From the NCBI RefSeq assembly GCF_005280205.1, contig NZ_SUND01000006.1, forward strand, positions 1 through 64,000: a stretch of DNA of 64,000 nt, given 5' to 3'. Under the pieces are notes generated by a model. It did no database searches and was not told the DNA's origin. It saw only the letters and a program-made list of their open reading frames with translations. This document shows positions 27,588 to 38,427 of this stretch, one piece after another. The DNA is from Bacillus yapensis. GTDB lineage: Bacteria; Bacillota; Bacilli; Bacillales; Cytobacillaceae. Both the position numbers and the translations under genes were made by a program. Each line of letters opens with the position of its first letter. Position 1 is the stretch's first letter.

Positions 27588-27606
27588 TTGTTTCTATATT
27601 GGAAAT
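27588..27606. promoter_or_regulatory. Degenerate IclR operator upstream of iclR
   Basis: TTGTTTCTATATTGGAAAT (plus strand). On the minus strand it ends in GAAACAA, matching the GAAACTA half of the three stronger sites, with a poorer other half. Its position about 35 bp before the iclR start fits autoregulation. Confidence 0.45.
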
Positions 27607-27710
27607 ATAGCAGAGATTAAAAATAAAATAAAGAACTTTTTAAATATTATGATATTTGAATCAATATGCCTACAGTACAGCATTTTTAGCCTTTTAAAAA
27701 AATATTCTTA

Positions 27711-27763
27711 GTTGCATATAGAGCAACTAGTGCATTGAATAAAGATTTTGCAAGCGTTAACAT
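27711..27763 (+). promoter_or_regulatory. Promoter of the ring-cleavage operon with IclR operator and cre
   Basis: Operator GTTGCATATAGAGCAACTA (27711-27729) ends 5 bp before -35 TTGAAT (27735-27740). A 17-bp spacer leads to -10 TAACAT (27758-27763). TGCAAGCGTTAACA (27749-27762) agrees with the cre consensus at all but one position and overlaps the -10. The design suggests activation by the IclR protein from upstream and CcpA repression over the -10. Confidence 0.75.
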
Positions 27764-27812
27764 AATTTTTAGAAAATGCAGAAAAAACATAATACTAAGG
27801 AGGACTATCTTC

Positions 27813-29276
27813 ATGAAAGTAGAAACTAAAGTACAAGCAATCAATTGTTTACATTTTATTAATGGGCAGTTTGTTGATTCTCAGAATAAAAAATCCTTTG
27901 AAAATATCAATCCTGCCACAGAAGAAATATTGGGGACGGTTGCTGAAGGTGGCAAAGAGGAAGTTGATTTTGCAGTAAGAGCAGCGAGAAGAGCACTAGG
28001 TGGTCCCTGGAAAACAATGACTCTGACAGAACGTTCTAAAATTATTCGTAAGATTGGGGACCTGATTCTTGAAAGGCAGGAAGAATTAGCAAGATTGGAA
28101 TCGCTAGATACAGGCAAGCCTGAGTGGCTGGCCAATAAAATTGATATTCCAAGAGCTGCTTATAATTTTCATTTTTTCGCAGATTATATGATTTCTGTTG
28201 GTACAGAAGCGTATCAGCAGGATGATCAGGCGCTTCATTATTCATACAGACGTCCTGTTGGTGTAGTTGGAATCATTAAGCCTTGGAATTTGCCATTGCT
28301 ACTTCTAACATGGAAGCTTGCACCATGCTTAGCGATGGGAAATACAGCGGTAATCAAACCGGCAGAATGGACTCCAATGACAGCGACGGTCTTAATGGAG
28401 ATTTGTAAGGAAGCAGGAGTACCAGATGGGGTTGTTAATCTAGTTCATGGTTTTGGCCCGAATTCAGCAGGGGGAGCCATTTCTGAACATCCAGATATAG
28501 ATGCGATTTCTTTTATTGGTGAACCAAGTACAGGAACAGCGATTATGAAATCCGCAGCTGATTCTTTGAAAAAACTTTCCTATGAGCTAGGTGGAAAAAA
28601 TCCAAATATTATTTTTGCAGATAGTGATTTAGATGATGTTATCGAAACTACGCTTCGCTCAAGCTTTATTAATCAAGGAGAGGTTTGTCTTTGCGGCTCA
28701 CGCTTATATGTAGAGCGTCCAATCTTTGATGAATTCGTTCAAAGATTTGTAGAGGCAACAAAAGAATTGAAGGTTGGAGATCCCCTACAAAAGGATTCAA
28801 ATGTAGGTGCATTAGTGAGCAAGGAGCATTATGACCGTGTTATGAGCTATGTTGAGATAGCGAGAAACGATGGTGGTACCATCCATACTGGAGGCAAGCG
28901 TCCTGAAGGTCTAGAAAAAGGATACTTCCTTGAGCCAACGATTATTACAGGCTTAGATCGAAATTCCCGTTGCGTGCGAGAAGAAATTTTTGGACCAGTG
29001 GTTACGATTACTCCGTTTGATATGGAAGAAGAGGTAATCATGCAAGCAAATGATACGCATTATGGGTTGAGTGCAACAATCTGGACGACTGATTTAAAGA
29101 AAGCACATCGTGTAGCTCATCAAATCGAAGCGGGAATTATTTGGGTTAATACTTGGTTCTTACGTGATCTTAGAACTCCATTTGGAGGTATGAAGCACAG
29201 TGGAATTGGCAGAACTGGCGGCATGCATAGTCTTGACTTTTATTCAGAACTCTCGAATATCACAATTAAATTATAG
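27813..29276 (+). CDS. praB: 2-hydroxymuconate-6-semialdehyde dehydrogenase
   Basis: A 487-residue aldehyde dehydrogenase that oxidises 2-hydroxymuconate semialdehyde to 2-hydroxymuconate with NAD+. Family-specific features are the LSYELGGKNPNIIFADSDLD segment (general base Glu near 258), the catalytic cysteine in NQGEVCLCGSRLYVERP (about 291-293), and the ending WFLRDLRTPFGGMKHSGIGR. ATG 27813 was chosen because AAGGAGG lies 9 bases upstream; in-frame codons before it run through the promoter. First gene of an eight-gene operon reaching pobA. Confidence 0.92.
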   Translation: MKVETKVQAINCLHFINGQFVDSQNKKSFENINPATEEILGTVAEGGKEEVDFAVRAARRALGGPWKTMTLTERSKIIRKIGDLILERQEELARLESLDTGKPEWLANKIDIPRAAYNFHFFADYMISVGTEAYQQDDQALHYSYRRPVGVVGIIKPWNLPLLLLTWKLAPCLAMGNTAVIKPAEWTPMTATVLMEICKEAGVPDGVVNLVHGFGPNSAGGAISEHPDIDAISFIGEPSTGTAIMKSAADSLKKLSYELGGKNPNIIFADSDLDDVIETTLRSSFINQGEVCLCGSRLYVERPIFDEFVQRFVEATKELKVGDPLQKDSNVGALVSKEHYDRVMSYVEIARNDGGTIHTGGKRPEGLEKGYFLEPTIITGLDRNSRCVREEIFGPVVTITPFDMEEEVIMQANDTHYGLSATIWTTDLKKAHRVAHQIEAGIIWVNTWFLRDLRTPFGGMKHSGIGRTGGMHSLDFYSELSNITIKL

Positions 29277-29299
29277 GTTTTAGAAGGGAAGGATGGATA

Positions 29300-30076
29300 T
29301 TGTCTGAAAAAATTACTCTATACGCAAAGCAACTAGCTCAAGCAGAAGAAACGAAAATCGGTATTTCTCCACTTACTGAGATGGATGCAGAATTGTCAAT
29401 TCAGGAGGCATATGCCATTCAACTTGAAAATATCCATCGGAAACTAGTCCAGGGTCAAAAGGTAGTTGGAAAGAAAATAGGCTTAACCTCTTTGGCCATG
29501 CAAAATCTGCTCGGGGTAAACGAGCCAGACTACGGTCATTTGTTAGATTGTATGGTAGTGGAAAATGGCGGGAAGGTTCCTAATGAAAAGGTAATGCAAC
29601 CTAAGGTTGAAGGAGAAATCGCCTTTATTCTCAAGAAAGATTTAAAGGGACCAAATGTTACAACATTAGATGTCCTTCAAGCAACTGAATACATTGTTCC
29701 AGCACTTGAGATTGTCGATAGTCGTATTCAAGATTGGAAAATTAAATTAACGGACACCGTCGCAGACAATGCTTCATCTGGCTTTTATGTTCTTGGCGGA
29801 AAGCCAGTAAAAATAGATGAGGTTGACCTTAAATTAATCGGAATGGTCCTAGCTAAAAACGGTGAAATCGTAAATACCGGAGTCGGGGCTGCAGCTCTAG
29901 GAAATCCTGCGAGCTGTGTGGCGTGGCTTGCTAATAAACTATTTGAATTTGATATTTCCTTACGCGCGGGAGAAGTGATCTTGTCAGGTGCCTTATCGGC
30001 TGCTGTAGAGGCAAAGGCTGGAGACGCTTTTACTGCTAAGTTCGCTCATCTTGGAGAAGTTAGTGTTCAGTTTTAA
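29300..30076 (+). CDS. praE: 2-hydroxypenta-2,4-dienoate (2-keto-4-pentenoate) hydratase
   Basis: A 258-residue enzyme of the MhpD/DmpE fold. It adds water to 2-hydroxypenta-2,4-dienoate to give 4-hydroxy-2-oxovalerate. The segment [20 protein letters not shown] followed by [10 protein letters not shown] is the hydratase version of the fumarylacetoacetase-like core. The related gene at 32063 carries the decarboxylase version, so the two roles can be separated. Metal-binding acidic residues occur in VEGEIAFIL and [11 protein letters not shown] start behind GGAAGG. Confidence 0.88.
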   Translation: MSEKITLYAKQLAQAEETKIGISPLTEMDAELSIQEAYAIQLENIHRKLVQGQKVVGKKIGLTSLAMQNLLGVNEPDYGHLLDCMVVENGGKVPNEKVMQPKVEGEIAFILKKDLKGPNVTTLDVLQATEYIVPALEIVDSRIQDWKIKLTDTVADNASSGFYVLGGKPVKIDEVDLKLIGMVLAKNGEIVNTGVGAAALGNPASCVAWLANKLFEFDISLRAGEVILSGALSAAVEAKAGDAFTAKFAHLGEVSVQF

Positions 30077-30101
30077 TAGTTTTAAAAGAAGGGGGAGGCT
30101 C

Positions 30102-30989
30102 ATGAACAAAGTAAAGGTAGCTGTACTAGGTTCGGGGAATATTGGAACAGATTTGATGCTTAAGCTAAGACGTTCGGAAATATTGGAACTGACGACAGTC
30201 ATTGGGATTGATCCGAATTCTGATGGATTGAGAATGGCGAGAGAGTTTGGTTTTGAAACGATTGATACAGGGATTAAAGGATTTTTAGAAAAACCAGAGC
30301 TTGCTGATATTGTTTTTGATGCGACTTCAGCAAAGGCTCATATTCGTCATGCGAAGTTGCTTCGCGATTCCAGAAAGCAGGTGCTTGATTTAACACCAGC
30401 TGCGGTTGGACCTTTTGTGGTTCCTTCGGTGAATATTAGTGAGCACCTTGATGCAGATAATATCAATCTTATTACCTGTGGCGGTCAAGCGACTATTCCA
30501 ATTGTTCATGCGATCAATCGCGTTCAGCAAGTAGAATATGCGGAAATAGTGGCGACCATCTCGAGCAAAAGTGCTGGTCCTGGAACGAGAGCGAATATCG
30601 ATGAATTTACACAAACGACGGCTCGAGGAATTGAAAAAATTGGCGGAGCCAAAAAAGGAAAAGCGATCATCATCTTAAATCCTGCAGAACCCCCAATTAT
30701 CATGAGAGATACGATCCACGTATTACTTGAAGATCAATTGGTTGACGAGGAGCGAATTATCACTTCTGTAAATGAAATGGCGGCACAGGTTCAAACATAT
30801 GTGCCTGGGTACCGTTTAAGACAACAGCCGTTTTTTGATGGAAATCGAGTGACTGTATTTATCGAAGTCGAGGGCGCGGGTGATTATTTGCCGAAGTACT
30901 CAGGGAACTTAGATATCATGACGGCTGCCTCAGTAAAAGTTGCTGAAGAATGGGCAAAGCATAAGATTTCAAAGGTGTCTTTAATCTAG
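30102..30989 (+). CDS. mhpF: Acetaldehyde dehydrogenase (acetylating)
   Basis: A 295-residue enzyme that converts acetaldehyde, CoA and NAD+ to acetyl-CoA. The nucleotide-binding motif [14 protein letters not shown] is at residues 6-19, and the catalytic cysteine Cys126 is in [18 protein letters not shown] 30102 follows GGGGGAGG; longer frames would overlap the hydratase. It is encoded directly before the aldolase, as in DmpFG/MhpEF systems where the two proteins form a channelling complex. Corresponds to the acetaldehyde step of the praBEGFDC gene order. Confidence 0.93.
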   Translation: MNKVKVAVLGSGNIGTDLMLKLRRSEILELTTVIGIDPNSDGLRMAREFGFETIDTGIKGFLEKPELADIVFDATSAKAHIRHAKLLRDSRKQVLDLTPAAVGPFVVPSVNISEHLDADNINLITCGGQATIPIVHAINRVQQVEYAEIVATISSKSAGPGTRANIDEFTQTTARGIEKIGGAKKGKAIIILNPAEPPIIMRDTIHVLLEDQLVDEERIITSVNEMAAQVQTYVPGYRLRQQPFFDGNRVTVFIEVEGAGDYLPKYSGNLDIMTAASVKVAEEWAKHKISKVSLI

Positions 30990-31010
30990 GAAGAAGGGGG
31001 TTGGAATAGA

Positions 31011-32021
31011 ATGGAAGCATTTAGGGATGTTCTCATTACAGAAGTCGCGTTAAGGGATGGAAGCCATGCCATTCGCCACCAATTTACAGTTGATCAAGTG
31101 GTAGCTGTTGCGAAGGGATTAGATGAAGCAAATGTCCCATACATCGAAGTATCCCATGGTGATGGATTAGGAGGTTCTTCTCTCCAATATGGATTATCTT
31201 TGACCAATGAGATGGAACTCATTGAAGCTGCAGCGTCAGTTGTGAAAAATGCCAAGATTGCTGTCCTCCTTTTACCTGGGATTGGCACAATGCCGGAATT
31301 AAAAGAAGCCGCTAGTCTAGGGGCCAAAATGGCCAGAATTGCCACTCATGTTACGGAAGCAGACGTCTCTCCACAGCACATTTCGCTTGCCAAGGAACTA
31401 GGTCTTGAAACAGTTGGATTTCTTATGATGTCACACATGGCTCCTACTGCGAAATTAGTAGAACAAGCGAAATTGATGGAAAGTTATGGGGCAGATACCG
31501 TTTATGTAGTTGATTCTGCCGGTGCACTTTTACCACATCAAGTAAAGGAAAGAGTTAGGGCACTAAAGGATGCCTTAACGGTTAATGTGGGATTCCATGC
31601 GCACAATAATCTCTCTCTCGCTATGGCTAATACGCTCGCAGCGATTGAAGAGGGGGCAACTCGAATCGATGGAAGCATTCGTTGCTTAGGAGCTGGTGCG
31701 GGAAATACACAAACGGAAGTATTGGTTTCAGTACTTGATAAACTAGGCATTCAAACCGGAATCGATATTTATAAAATGATGGATATCGCTGAGAACATTG
31801 TAGCTCCAATACTTGAAAAGCCACAGGAGATTACTAAAGACAGTCTTGTCTTAGGATATGCAGGAGTCTACTCTAGTTTTCTATTACATGCGCAAAGGGC
31901 TTCAGAAAGATTTGGGATTGATTCAAGGGATATCTTAATTGAACTAGGCAAAAGAAATGTAGTTGGCGGACAGGAAGATATGATTTTAGATGTTGCTGCA
32001 GAGCTGGCGAATACGAAATAA
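31011..32021 (+). CDS. mhpE: 4-hydroxy-2-oxovalerate aldolase
   Basis: A 336-residue HMGL-like TIM-barrel aldolase that splits 4-hydroxy-2-oxovalerate into pyruvate and acetaldehyde. The active-site Arg-Asp lies in [17 protein letters not shown] and the metal-binding histidines in [18 protein letters not shown]. The C-terminal communication domain is present ([19 protein letters not shown] onwards). Length is normal. It is the partner of the acetaldehyde dehydrogenase encoded 21 bp upstream. GAAGGGGG before the ATG. Confidence 0.94.
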   Translation: MEAFRDVLITEVALRDGSHAIRHQFTVDQVVAVAKGLDEANVPYIEVSHGDGLGGSSLQYGLSLTNEMELIEAAASVVKNAKIAVLLLPGIGTMPELKEAASLGAKMARIATHVTEADVSPQHISLAKELGLETVGFLMMSHMAPTAKLVEQAKLMESYGADTVYVVDSAGALLPHQVKERVRALKDALTVNVGFHAHNNLSLAMANTLAAIEEGATRIDGSIRCLGAGAGNTQTEVLVSVLDKLGIQTGIDIYKMMDIAENIVAPILEKPQEITKDSLVLGYAGVYSSFLLHAQRASERFGIDSRDILIELGKRNVVGGQEDMILDVAAELANTK

Positions 32022-32062
32022 ATGGATTTTATTTTTCTACCGTTGCCTAAAGGAGGAGAAGA

Positions 32063-32851
32063 ATGGAGAACGCTCTCTATAAGGATATTGCCAAATATCT
32101 AGTCTCAGCAGAAATTGAAAAACGGGAAGTTGAAAAGGTTACATCCACTATGAAACAAGACCTCACTGTTGAGGAAGCCTACTTTGTCCAAGAGGAGCTA
32201 GTGAAAATCAAGCTCGAAGAAGGACGACGAATCATTGGTCCAAAAATGGGGTTAACAAGTCAGGCGAAAATGCAGCAAATGGGCGTAAGTGAACCGATCT
32301 ATGGATACGTATTTGATTATATGTTGATTGATGATGGTGGAAAAGTCTCACTTAAAGACTTAATCCATCCAAAAGCAGAAGCAGAGATTGCTTTTGTGAT
32401 CGGTGAAGATATTGAGGGACCGGGTGTGACCGGTGCTCAAGTTTTAGCAAAAACGGAATATGTTTTACCGGCTCTTGAGATTATTGATAGCCGCTACGAA
32501 AACTTTAATTTTACATTGCCAGACGTCATCGCTGATAATGCGTCTACCTCAAGAGTTGTGTTTGGGACCTCGTTAAAAAAACCTGAACTTTTTGAGCTAG
32601 ATGTAGTTGGTGGAGTTTTAACGATTAACGGTGTTATTAAAGAGCTTGGTGCTGGAGCTGCTGTACTAGGTCATCCTGCTAATTCCGTTGCGATGCTTGC
32701 TAATATGCTGGCAAGAAAAGGTGAAAAGGTCAAAAAGGGAGATATCATTTTAACCGGTGCAATTACAGGAGCTGTGATGTTACAGAATGGAGATTCCGTG
32801 AGAGCAAAATTTGATGGTTTAGGTGAAGTCACTTTTACAGTAGTTGAATAA
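32063..32851 (+). CDS. praD: 4-oxalocrotonate (2-oxo-3-hexenedioate) decarboxylase
   Basis: A 262-residue homologue of DmpH. It decarboxylates 2-oxohex-3-enedioate to 2-hydroxypenta-2,4-dienoate. The diagnostic segment IIDSRYENFNFTLPDVIADN followed by ASTSRVVFG differs from the hydratase at 29300 and matches the decarboxylase branch. Metal ligands are probably in KAEAEIAFVIG and ALEIIDSR. AAAGGAGGAG lies before the ATG. In related pathways it works in complex with the hydratase, and both are present in this operon. Confidence 0.88.
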   Translation: MENALYKDIAKYLVSAEIEKREVEKVTSTMKQDLTVEEAYFVQEELVKIKLEEGRRIIGPKMGLTSQAKMQQMGVSEPIYGYVFDYMLIDDGGKVSLKDLIHPKAEAEIAFVIGEDIEGPGVTGAQVLAKTEYVLPALEIIDSRYENFNFTLPDVIADNASTSRVVFGTSLKKPELFELDVVGGVLTINGVIKELGAGAAVLGHPANSVAMLANMLARKGEKVKKGDIILTGAITGAVMLQNGDSVRAKFDGLGEVTFTVVE

Positions 32852-32878
32852 TTTTCAAAAAGAAGGGATTAAAAGCAT

Positions 32879-33064
32879 ATGCCCATTATCAATGTCCAAT
32901 TACTAGAAGGCAGGTCTGAAGAGAAGATTGCAGAGGTCATTCAAAACATCACGAATACTGTTTCAGAAACGTTGGATTCACCAGTAGAGAATATTCGAGT
33001 TGTTGTGACTGAGATACCGAAGACTCATTGGGGAAAAGCAGGAAAACCAATGTCACAAAAGTAA
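32879..33064 (+). CDS. praC: 4-oxalocrotonate tautomerase
   Basis: A 61-residue member of the tautomerase superfamily. After removal of Met1 the N-terminal proline (PIINVQLLEGRSEEKI) is the catalytic base, and the VRVVVTEIPKTHWGKAG segment carries the substrate-binding arginine and aromatic residue. It converts 2-hydroxymuconate to 2-oxohex-3-enedioate, the step between PraB and PraD. AGAAGGGA ribosome site. Length is exactly that of the hexameric 4-OT enzymes. Confidence 0.93.
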   Translation: MPIINVQLLEGRSEEKIAEVIQNITNTVSETLDSPVENIRVVVTEIPKTHWGKAGKPMSQK

Positions 33065-33080
33065 TTTTTGAAGTAATGGA

Positions 33081-33141
33081 AGATAAACCATATCCAAGCC
33101 CCATTGGAGTTGTAACATAAAATAACTTAAGTGGTTTATCT
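33081..33141 (+). other. Inverted repeat between praC and praA
   Basis: AGATAAACCA (33081-33090) and TGGTTTATCT (33132-33141) are perfectly complementary around a 41-base loop. The following TTCAATTATATT is not a proper T run. It could be a stabilising or processing hairpin, or a weak attenuator, in the 100-bp gap before the dioxygenase gene. Confidence 0.45.
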
Positions 33142-33167
33142 TTCAATTATATTAGGGAGGTTTATGA

Positions 33168-34016
33168 ATGACGATTGAATTAAGTTTATTGGCCCCGCAT
33201 GTGCCGAGTATTTGTCATGAAGAACAAGCACCGGAGTTTCAGAAGGATATGGTGGCCTCCATGAAGGGTCTTGCGAAAAAAATCGAAAGTATTAAACCTG
33301 ATGTAGTGGTGTTAGTTTCTTGTCATTGGCCATCAACTTTCTTCCATTATGTTGACTGCACTCCAGAGCATAAAGGAATTTTAACTGCATTTGAAGCCCC
33401 GGATTTGATTAAGGATGTTCCTTATCATTATCCAGGAGATGCAGAATTAGCAAAAGAACTAGTTAAAGCTGGTGAGGAAGCTGGTCTTCAAGTACAAGGA
33501 GTAAATGATCCTTATTATATTTGGGACTACGGGACAGTTGTTCCGTTGAGATACCTTGTTCCAAATGAAGATACTCCAGTTATTAATTTATCAGTGACGT
33601 TAGCGGCTAGTCTAGAAGAGACCTATAAATGGGGGAAAGAGATCGCCAAGGTGTTAAGAGAAAGTGACAAGAAAGTCATTTTTGTTTCCAGCGGTGCCCT
33701 TTCTCACAATCTAGTAAGAGGTAGACACAATAAACCAACGGTCTCCGAGCATGCATTGGATAAACAATTTATTGATTTTGTCATGAAAAAAGATTATCAG
33801 TCAGCTTATGAAATGCTTCCTCAATATGCTAGGTTAGCCAAGGTAGAATCAGGTGGTCGACATTTAGCCATGCTTTTTAGCATGATAGAGGATGGTTGGG
33901 AGCCAACTTATTTTGCCGATGGGCAGTCCTCTGGTAGCTGGAATGCATTAATTGCCTTTGGTGAGAAAGAAACGGTTCGTTTTGTGACCGAAGCAGATGC
34001 AGAATTTGTAAAGTGA
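33168..34016 (+). CDS. praA: Class III extradiol dioxygenase, predicted protocatechuate 2,3-dioxygenase
   Basis: A 282-residue LigB-fold non-haem Fe(II) dioxygenase. Predicted iron ligands are His11 (LLAPHVPSICH), His53 (SCHWPSTFFH) and Glu227 (AKVESGGRH); the SSGALSHNL segment carries the catalytic-base histidine of the family. There is no separate small subunit, unlike LigAB-type protocatechuate 4,5-dioxygenases. With a PobA gene next door and a full 2-hydroxymuconate branch, cleavage of protocatechuate at 2,3 to 5-carboxy-2-hydroxymuconate-6-semialdehyde is the most consistent role. Homoprotocatechuate or catechol as substrate is less consistent with the decarboxylase gene nearby. Confidence 0.85.
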   Translation: MTIELSLLAPHVPSICHEEQAPEFQKDMVASMKGLAKKIESIKPDVVVLVSCHWPSTFFHYVDCTPEHKGILTAFEAPDLIKDVPYHYPGDAELAKELVKAGEEAGLQVQGVNDPYYIWDYGTVVPLRYLVPNEDTPVINLSVTLAASLEETYKWGKEIAKVLRESDKKVIFVSSGALSHNLVRGRHNKPTVSEHALDKQFIDFVMKKDYQSAYEMLPQYARLAKVESGGRHLAMLFSMIEDGWEPTYFADGQSSGSWNALIAFGEKETVRFVTEADAEFVK

Positions 34017-34072
34017 AAGTTTTGAAGGCGCTTAAAAAGGTGATGGGATGTATCGCCTTTTTACAGTTATAA

Positions 34073-35263
<1,191 letters not shown>

Positions 35264-35281
35264 AATCAAAAAATTTCATTT

Positions 35282-35334
35282 GTTGCATATAAAGAAACTA
35301 TGTTGTTGTCCTGAAGTTTTCGACTCTATATGAT
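35282..35334 (+). promoter_or_regulatory. Promoter of the TRAP-Rieske operon with IclR operator
   Basis: Operator GTTGCATATAAAGAAACTA (35282-35300) ends 5 bp before -35 TTGTCC (35306-35311). A 17-bp spacer leads to -10 TATGAT (35329-35334). The geometry is the same as at 27711. A weaker cre-like sequence, TGAAAGCGTTTTAT (35405-35418, two mismatches), lies in the leader. Confidence 0.75.
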
Positions 35335-35458
35335 ACAAGAAAGATCATACAAAATATTGGTAAATTAAGAATCGGGAGAGAGGGGGAACTTTTCCTTCAT
35401 AAAATGAAAGCGTTTTATTTCGAAGTGGAAAAAGTATAAAAATTGGGGGTTAATAAAA

Positions 35459-36526
35459 ATGCTTAGAAAGCCTATTAAATTATCTTTTTTATGTTTAATC
35501 ATACTTAGTATATTAACATTTAGTGCTTGCTCAAATAGTTCTAGTGGTAATGGGGATGCGGCTAGTGGGGATGGTGGAACCGTTGAATTAAAGTTAGGTC
35601 ATATGAATTCTCCAGAACATGTGCAGGACTCAGGGGCGATGACACCATTTAGTAAAGACGTGGAAGAATTAACAGATGGGCGAGTCAAATTTCAAGTTTA
35701 TCCAGGCGGAGCTTTAGGTGGACCAACAGATACATTCGATAATATTGTGACAGGAATTATGGATGCTGGTTGGGGGTTACATGGCTATAATGCAGGGAAA
35801 TTCACTGTTCATACGGTTTTGCAATTGCCTTTCTTAGCTGATGGAACAGCTGCTGAACTAAGTGTAGTAGCCCAGAAGCTATATGATACTTTCCCAGAAA
35901 TTCAGGATGAATACTCGGATGTTAAACCATTATGGATTCATGCGGCAGATCCTTATGCGATCATTACGAAAGGAAAAGCAGTTAGAAGCTTTGATGATGT
36001 AAAAGGCTTAAAACTTAGAACTCCTTCAGTAGAAGCAGGGAATATGATTGAGTCTTGGGGAGCTACGCCAGTATCTTTGCCCGCTCCAGAAATTTATGAT
36101 GCATTGCAAAAAGGTGTAATAGATGGTGGAGTTCTTCCGGTGGCGGCGATTAGGGATTTTAATTTAGCGGATATCGTGGATTATGTAACACTAGGAAACT
36201 TCAATACGAGTCTATTTTATGTGGTTATGAATAAAGACAGTTGGAATAAGATTCCTGCTGATGACCAGAAGTTAATTGAGGAAGAATTGTTAGGCTTACC
36301 AATGGCAGAGCGTGCTGGAAAAGCATTTGATGAACAGAAAGAAAAAGCAGAACAAGATGCTGAGGCAGCAGGAGTTGAATTTATTACTTTGCCTGATGAA
36401 GAGTTAAATAAATTTAAAGATGCTGCTGAGGTGGTAACCGAAAAATGGCTGTCTGATATGGAAGCCAAAGGAATCGACGGACAAAAGATTTATGATGAAA
36501 CGGTGAAATTGATCAAAGGGGAATAG
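35459..36526 (+). CDS. TRAP transporter substrate-binding lipoprotein DctP
   Basis: A 355-residue extracytoplasmic binding protein of the DctP family. Lipobox FSAC (Cys24) is followed by a glycine/serine linker, then the binding domain (LKLGHMNSPEHVQDSGAMTP, YPGGALGGPTDTFDNIVTGI, DVKGLKLRTPSVEAGNMIES). The Arg in KLRTPS normally anchors a carboxylate, so an organic or aromatic acid is expected. It heads an operon with DctQ, DctM and a Rieske oxygenase, 22 bp before dctQ. Ligand by context: an aromatic carboxylate (inference). Confidence 0.9.
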   Translation: MLRKPIKLSFLCLIILSILTFSACSNSSSGNGDAASGDGGTVELKLGHMNSPEHVQDSGAMTPFSKDVEELTDGRVKFQVYPGGALGGPTDTFDNIVTGIMDAGWGLHGYNAGKFTVHTVLQLPFLADGTAAELSVVAQKLYDTFPEIQDEYSDVKPLWIHAADPYAIITKGKAVRSFDDVKGLKLRTPSVEAGNMIESWGATPVSLPAPEIYDALQKGVIDGGVLPVAAIRDFNLADIVDYVTLGNFNTSLFYVVMNKDSWNKIPADDQKLIEEELLGLPMAERAGKAFDEQKEKAEQDAEAAGVEFITLPDEELNKFKDAAEVVTEKWLSDMEAKGIDGQKIYDETVKLIKGE

Positions 36527-36548
36527 TCTGAACAATTGAGGTGATGAT

Positions 36549-37121
36549 ATGAAACCAGAGGTTCAAGAAAGCCAATCGTTGGGAGCCCCAGCTCTCAACG
36601 ATGCTTCTTTTTTGCAAAAACTGACAACGAAATTTGAAGCAATTACATTGTTTTTAAATAATGCATTGCACAGGGTTTCAAGTATTATTTTATTCTTGCT
36701 TATGTTTTTGACATTGGCTGATGTCGTTGGACGTTATTTTTTCAATAAGCCGATTACTGGAACTTATGAAATTACTAGTTTAGCACTTGCGTTGATGATT
36801 TTTTTTAGCTTAGGTTCTGCCCAAATTAAAAAGGATCATATTGAAATTGATTTCCTAACAAATAAAATGCCTGTGAAAGTACAGAATTTCCTTGGTTTAT
36901 TAAGCTCTTTGCTTCTTACTATTTTAATGGCTTTAACTACTTGGCAATTATATGAATATACAATGAGAGTTTGGTTAGGTCATGAAACAAGCGGTGACTT
37001 AGGAATGCCGTTATATATTTTTTCGGGTCTAACCATTATTGGAGCGTTTTGCTTTACGCTCACTTATCTCTTAGATGGTTTGAAAAATTTGTTGAAGTTG
37101 GTGAAAAAGAATGAGTCCTGA
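36549..37121 (+). CDS. TRAP transporter small permease DctQ
   Basis: A 190-residue membrane protein with four hydrophobic helices (about 38-60, 75-92, 115-137, 155-178) after a 35-residue cytoplasmic N-terminus. The DctQ pattern LADVVGRYFFNKPITGTYEI is followed by KKDHIEIDFL. It pairs with DctM, whose gene overlaps it by 11 bases. Ribosome site GAGGTGAT. Confidence 0.9.
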   Translation: MKPEVQESQSLGAPALNDASFLQKLTTKFEAITLFLNNALHRVSSIILFLLMFLTLADVVGRYFFNKPITGTYEITSLALALMIFFSLGSAQIKKDHIEIDFLTNKMPVKVQNFLGLLSSLLLTILMALTTWQLYEYTMRVWLGHETSGDLGMPLYIFSGLTIIGAFCFTLTYLLDGLKNLLKLVKKNES

Positions 37122-38415
37122 GCTTATAGGTGTTATCGGAATTGTTTTGTTATTAGTGCTCATCTTATTAAGGGTCTCAGTCGGTCTATCTTTGTTTCTT
37201 GTTGGTTTCTTAGGTGTGGCATGGTTATCAGATTGGAATGTGGGACTTTCGCAGCTAGGAACTTCCGCCTTTGGTACCGCGAAAAACTATAGCTTAAGTG
37301 TTATTCCGTTATTTATTTTAATGGGAATGTTCATGTCAAATACCGGCCTGGGAAAAGATTTGTTTCAGGCTGTAGATAAATGGATTGGACATTTTCGTGG
37401 AGGTTTGGCAATTGCAACAATTGGGGCTGCATCCATCTTTGCGGCTATTTCAGGGTCTTCTAATGCAACAACTGCGACGCTTGCGAAAATAACGATTCCT
37501 GAAATGAAAGAATATAACTATAAAACTACCTTTTCTACTGCAGCTGTTGCTGCTGGAGGTACGTTAGGAATATTAATTCCTCCGAGCGTAATCTTGATTT
37601 TGTATGGGGCTCTGACAAATGAGCCAATTGGTCCTCTATTAATTGGAGGGTTAATTCCAGGGGTTATTATGACGATTCTTTTCATGTTGATGATTAATAT
37701 TCAAGTAAGACTAAACCCATCCATTGCACCAAGGAAAAAAGAATCCACTCCTTTTAAAGAAAAAATGTCATCATTAAGAGGTGTTTGGCCATTTCTTGTG
37801 ATCTTTTTCATCAGTATCGGTGGCATTTATTTTGGGGTATTTACACCGAGTGAAGCAGGTGGAATTGGGGCGGTTGGAGCATTCTTGCTAACCCTCTTTA
37901 CGAAAAGATTGAATTGGACTAAATTATATTCTTCACTAGATGAATCGATTCGTTTAACGGTTATGCTCTTTTTAATCTTAATTGGTGCTTCATTATTTGG
38001 GAAATTTCTAGCTCTAAGTCAGATTCCGATGTACTTAACTTCTACAGTAGGAAGCTTAGATGTTTCACCTTATTTGATTATGGCCATGATTCTTGTCGTC
38101 TACTTTATATTAGGAATGTTTATGGAAGGGATCGCGATTATGGTATTAACTTTGCCAATCGTATATCCATTAATTACACAACTCGGATTTGATGGTCTTT
38201 GGTTCGGTATCATCATGGTCATGGTGCTTAATATTGGGGTATTAACTCCACCTCTCGGATTAAGCATTTACATTATTAGTGGTGTTGTCAGGGATGTACC
38301 GATTGAGAAGATTTTTAAAGGGGTTATTCCCGCTATTGTGACAATGATTATTTTTACAATCATTTTGGTCATCTTTCCAGAAATCGTTACATTTTTACCA
38401 AATATGATTCAGTAG
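37111..38415 (+). CDS. TRAP transporter large permease DctM
   Basis: A 434-residue membrane protein with about 12 helices, the ion-coupled translocation subunit of the TRAP system (Na+ in known cases). Family motifs are SVIPLFILMGMFMSNTGLG, AAISGSSNATTATLAKITIP, GILIPPSVILILYGALTNE and a repeated GVLTPPLGLSIYII segment. The start overlaps the end of dctQ, so expression is coupled. The Rieske large-subunit gene follows after only 12 bp, which links uptake and oxidation of the same compound. Confidence 0.92.
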   Translation: MSPELIGVIGIVLLLVLILLRVSVGLSLFLVGFLGVAWLSDWNVGLSQLGTSAFGTAKNYSLSVIPLFILMGMFMSNTGLGKDLFQAVDKWIGHFRGGLAIATIGAASIFAAISGSSNATTATLAKITIPEMKEYNYKTTFSTAAVAAGGTLGILIPPSVILILYGALTNEPIGPLLIGGLIPGVIMTILFMLMINIQVRLNPSIAPRKKESTPFKEKMSSLRGVWPFLVIFFISIGGIYFGVFTPSEAGGIGAVGAFLLTLFTKRLNWTKLYSSLDESIRLTVMLFLILIGASLFGKFLALSQIPMYLTSTVGSLDVSPYLIMAMILVVYFILGMFMEGIAIMVLTLPIVYPLITQLGFDGLWFGIIMVMVLNIGVLTPPLGLSIYIISGVVRDVPIEKIFKGVIPAIVTMIIFTIILVIFPEIVTFLPNMIQ

Positions 38416-38427
38416 AGGAGGTCCCAT

